Shown: positions 6,032 to 7,283 of the stretch, one piece after another
Layout of the letters: each line of letters opens with the position of its first letter
Numbering within the stretch: the first letter of the stretch is position 1
NCBI GenBank assembly: GCA_026992595.1
Contig: JALWZW010000020.1
Coordinates: 1 to 7,283 of the forward strand
Reading direction: 5' to 3'
DNA from: Microcaldota archaeon
GTDB lineage: Archaea > Micrarchaeota > Micrarchaeia > Anstonellales > Bilamarchaeaceae
Length of the DNA stretch: 7,283 bases
Position numbers and translations under genes: made by a program
Notes under the pieces: generated by a model
What the model was told of the DNA's origin: nothing
Databases searched by the model: none
What the model saw: only the letters and a program-made list of their open reading frames with translations

Positions 6032-6838
6032 ATGTCGCTCATACATCGTTTTTTAATTTTCCCCTATGGTAAAACCCTAATAGACAAGGTAAAGCTAGTT
6101 TTCTTCACCTTGATGTTTCCCATCTACTTTATATTAAAAGACCTATGGCCATCTGTTTCTACATATATTGCTAAAATGCCATTTGAAGTTTTTATTTCTT
6201 ATAAAAACAAAATTCTCGCCCTCCCCACTTTCGATTCCATCAACCATTTTTCTCAACTTTTTTTCAGAGAAAAAAACACTTTAGAAGCAATAAAATACGA
6301 TAAAAGAAAAAAATTCTTCATAGATGTGGGGGCACATATAGGTACTCTTGCCATATTTTGGACTGACTATTATGAAGGTGGAATAATGATTGAACCTAAC
6401 CCATCCTCTTTTAAAGTTCTCAAAAAAAATATAAAGATAAATAATATCAGAAACGCCCTCCTCATACCGCAAGGAGCATTCAGTAAAAATGAACACAAAA
6501 AGCTTTTTTTAAACGAACTAAATAGTGGAAGAGCAAGTATTAAAGAAGAGTCCTCAACCCCCATAATTATTGAAGTAAAGAGACTAGATTACATATTAAA
6601 AGAAAAAAAGATAGATCCCCAAGACATTTCATTTATTAAGATTGATGTGGAAGGTGCGGAGTTAGAAGTCCTTAAAGGAGCGAAAGAGATTTTGAAAAGG
6701 GGGAAGCCGATTATAGTTTTTGAAGCATGGAACACAACTGCATTTAATAGAGTAAAAAGATTTTTGGAAGATTTTAAATATAATAGATTTATACGCTTAG
6801 ATAAATACAATTATGTGGGGATAAGAAACAATGGATAA
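6032..6838 (+). CDS. FkbM-family SAM-dependent methyltransferase
   Basis: A 268-residue Rossmann-fold methyltransferase. SAM-binding motif I is FIDVGAHIGTL (96-106), the acidic residue binding the SAM ribose is in IEPNP (120-124), followed by FKVLKKNIKINN (127-138); the FkbM hallmark IKIDVEGAELEVLKGA (202-217) leads to PIIVFE (226-231). FkbM enzymes O-methylate sugars and other hydroxyl compounds and are frequent in polysaccharide and glycoprotein-glycan clusters. The first 95 residues precede the catalytic domain and include a hydrophobic stretch at about 19-36, possibly a membrane-associating helix. It overlaps the next sulfotransferase by 8 bases, so the two are one transcript and probably modify the same glycan. 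The coding sequence looks more A/T-rich than the left-hand genes, perhaps from a different origin; this is a reading by eye. Confidence 0.91.
   Translation: MSLIHRFLIFPYGKTLIDKVKLVFFTLMFPIYFILKDLWPSVSTYIAKMPFEVFISYKNKILALPTFDSINHFSQLFFREKNTLEAIKYDKRKKFFIDVGAHIGTLAIFWTDYYEGGIMIEPNPSSFKVLKKNIKINNIRNALLIPQGAFSKNEHKKLFLNELNSGRASIKEESSTPIIIEVKRLDYILKEKKIDPQDISFIKIDVEGAELEVLKGAKEILKRGKPIIVFEAWNTTAFNRVKRFLEDFKYNRFIRLDKYNYVGIRNNG
6817..6821 (+). promoter_or_regulatory. Ribosome binding site of the second sulfotransferase
   Basis: GGGGA inside the end of the methyltransferase gene, nine bases before the ATG at 6831. It supports that start and the 8-base overlap. Confidence 0.5.
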
Positions 6839-7283
6839 GATAATCATCTGTGGTTTTCCTAAATGCGGTAGCAGTGCGCTTGCAGATATGCTTTCACAGC
6901 ACCCTAAAATAGAAATGAAAGGGAAAGAACCCTACCAATTTCTTGAAATGAAGTTGATTAACCGACTCCCTTTACTCTCTGCCCAAGGCCTCCGACCTCA
7001 ACTCACACCACAAACTAGCAACCTCGATGCAAGTATAGGATATTACTTTTTTCTTAATAAAATACCGGAAAGTTCACGAATTATCTTTATAATAAGGAAT
7101 CCACTACACAAACTAAAAAGCCTCTACTGGTTTTCCATAAATAATATAGCGCATTTTGAAAGATGGCTATCAAACGAACCCTCTCTATTTTATTTTTTGC
7201 AATATTATCCAGCCATCTCAAGATATGTGAAAAAATACGGGAAAGAAAATGTAAGAGTGGTTATCTCAGAAGAACTTCAGGAA
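6831..7283 (+). CDS. PAPS-dependent sulfotransferase (paralogue 2, 3' end outside window)
   Basis: Reads 151 codons from ATG to the right edge without a stop, so about half of the protein is missing. It has the same parts as the first sulfotransferase in the same order: 5'-phosphosulfate loop GFPKCGSSAL (8-17, Lys11), KEPYQFLE (32-39), DASIGYY (66-72), 3'-phosphate site FIIRNPLHKLKSLY (86-99; Arg89, Ser97), WLSNEPS (112-118) and YGKENVRVVISEEL (136-149). Identity with the first copy is high through these blocks and the spacing differs mainly by a shorter segment around residues 40-60, so the two are close paralogues. Different acceptor positions on one glycan would explain keeping both. The start overlaps the methyltransferase stop, tying the two in one transcript. 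Confidence 0.9.
   Translation, partial: MDKIIICGFPKCGSSALADMLSQHPKIEMKGKEPYQFLEMKLINRLPLLSAQGLRPQLTPQTSNLDASIGYYFFLNKIPESSRIIFIIRNPLHKLKSLYWFSINNIAHFERWLSNEPSLFYFLQYYPAISRYVKKYGKENVRVVISEELQE

Noticed and set aside
6281..6810. Three minus-strand open frames opposite the methyltransferase
   Set aside because: They overlap one another and mirror conserved FkbM blocks; none has a motif or start signal.
1..7283. tRNA, rRNA, CRISPR arrays, insertion sequences
   Set aside because: Looked for by eye; no cloverleaf, regularly spaced repeat, transposase motif or terminal inverted repeat was found.

Overview
The window looks archaeal. The two genes on the left are an archaeal-style type IV pilus/secretion motor. 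Arginine is mostly AGA/AGG and isoleucine often ATA. Several first-in-operon genes lack a Shine-Dalgarno site and instead carry an AT-rich TATA-like box about 24-30 bases before the start codon, as expected for leaderless archaeal transcripts, whereas downstream operon genes do have Shine-Dalgarno sites. I cannot fix the lineage; a DPANN or methanogen-related AT-rich archaeon are both possible, and this is inference.

Left third (about 2-2046, minus strand): a secretion/pilus ATPase of the GspE/TadA/FlaI family, followed with an ATGA start/stop overlap by its polytopic membrane partner (TadC/FlaJ type, T2SSF domain), which runs off the left edge. The short gap 2047-2080 between the ATPase and the rightward genes appears to hold two back-to-back promoters.

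Middle (2081-4665, plus strand): a tight three-gene operon of a GT4 glycosyltransferase, APS kinase (cysC) and ATP sulfurylase (sat). The last two make PAPS, the activated sulfate donor, from sulfate and two ATP. A T-run follows sat.

Right third (4733-7283, plus strand): a PAPS-type sulfotransferase; a 426-base stretch without an intact gene that holds, on the minus strand, what I read as a decayed FemAB/GNAT-like acyltransferase gene (frameshifted, internally deleted, 3'-truncated); an FkbM-family methyltransferase; and, overlapping it by 8 bases, a second sulfotransferase clearly paralogous to the first and cut by the window edge.

Taken together, the rightward genes read as a cell-surface glycan locus: sugars are added by the GT4 enzyme, sulfated by two related sulfotransferases using locally made PAPS, and perhaps methylated by the FkbM enzyme. 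No sulfite-forming genes (PAPS/APS reductase, sulfite reductase) are seen, so the PAPS genes look dedicated to sulfation rather than sulfur assimilation. The neighbouring pilus motor suggests, but does not prove, that pilins or other surface proteins carry the sulfated glycan. The paralogous sulfotransferases and the gene remnant mark the right side as a turning-over accessory region.
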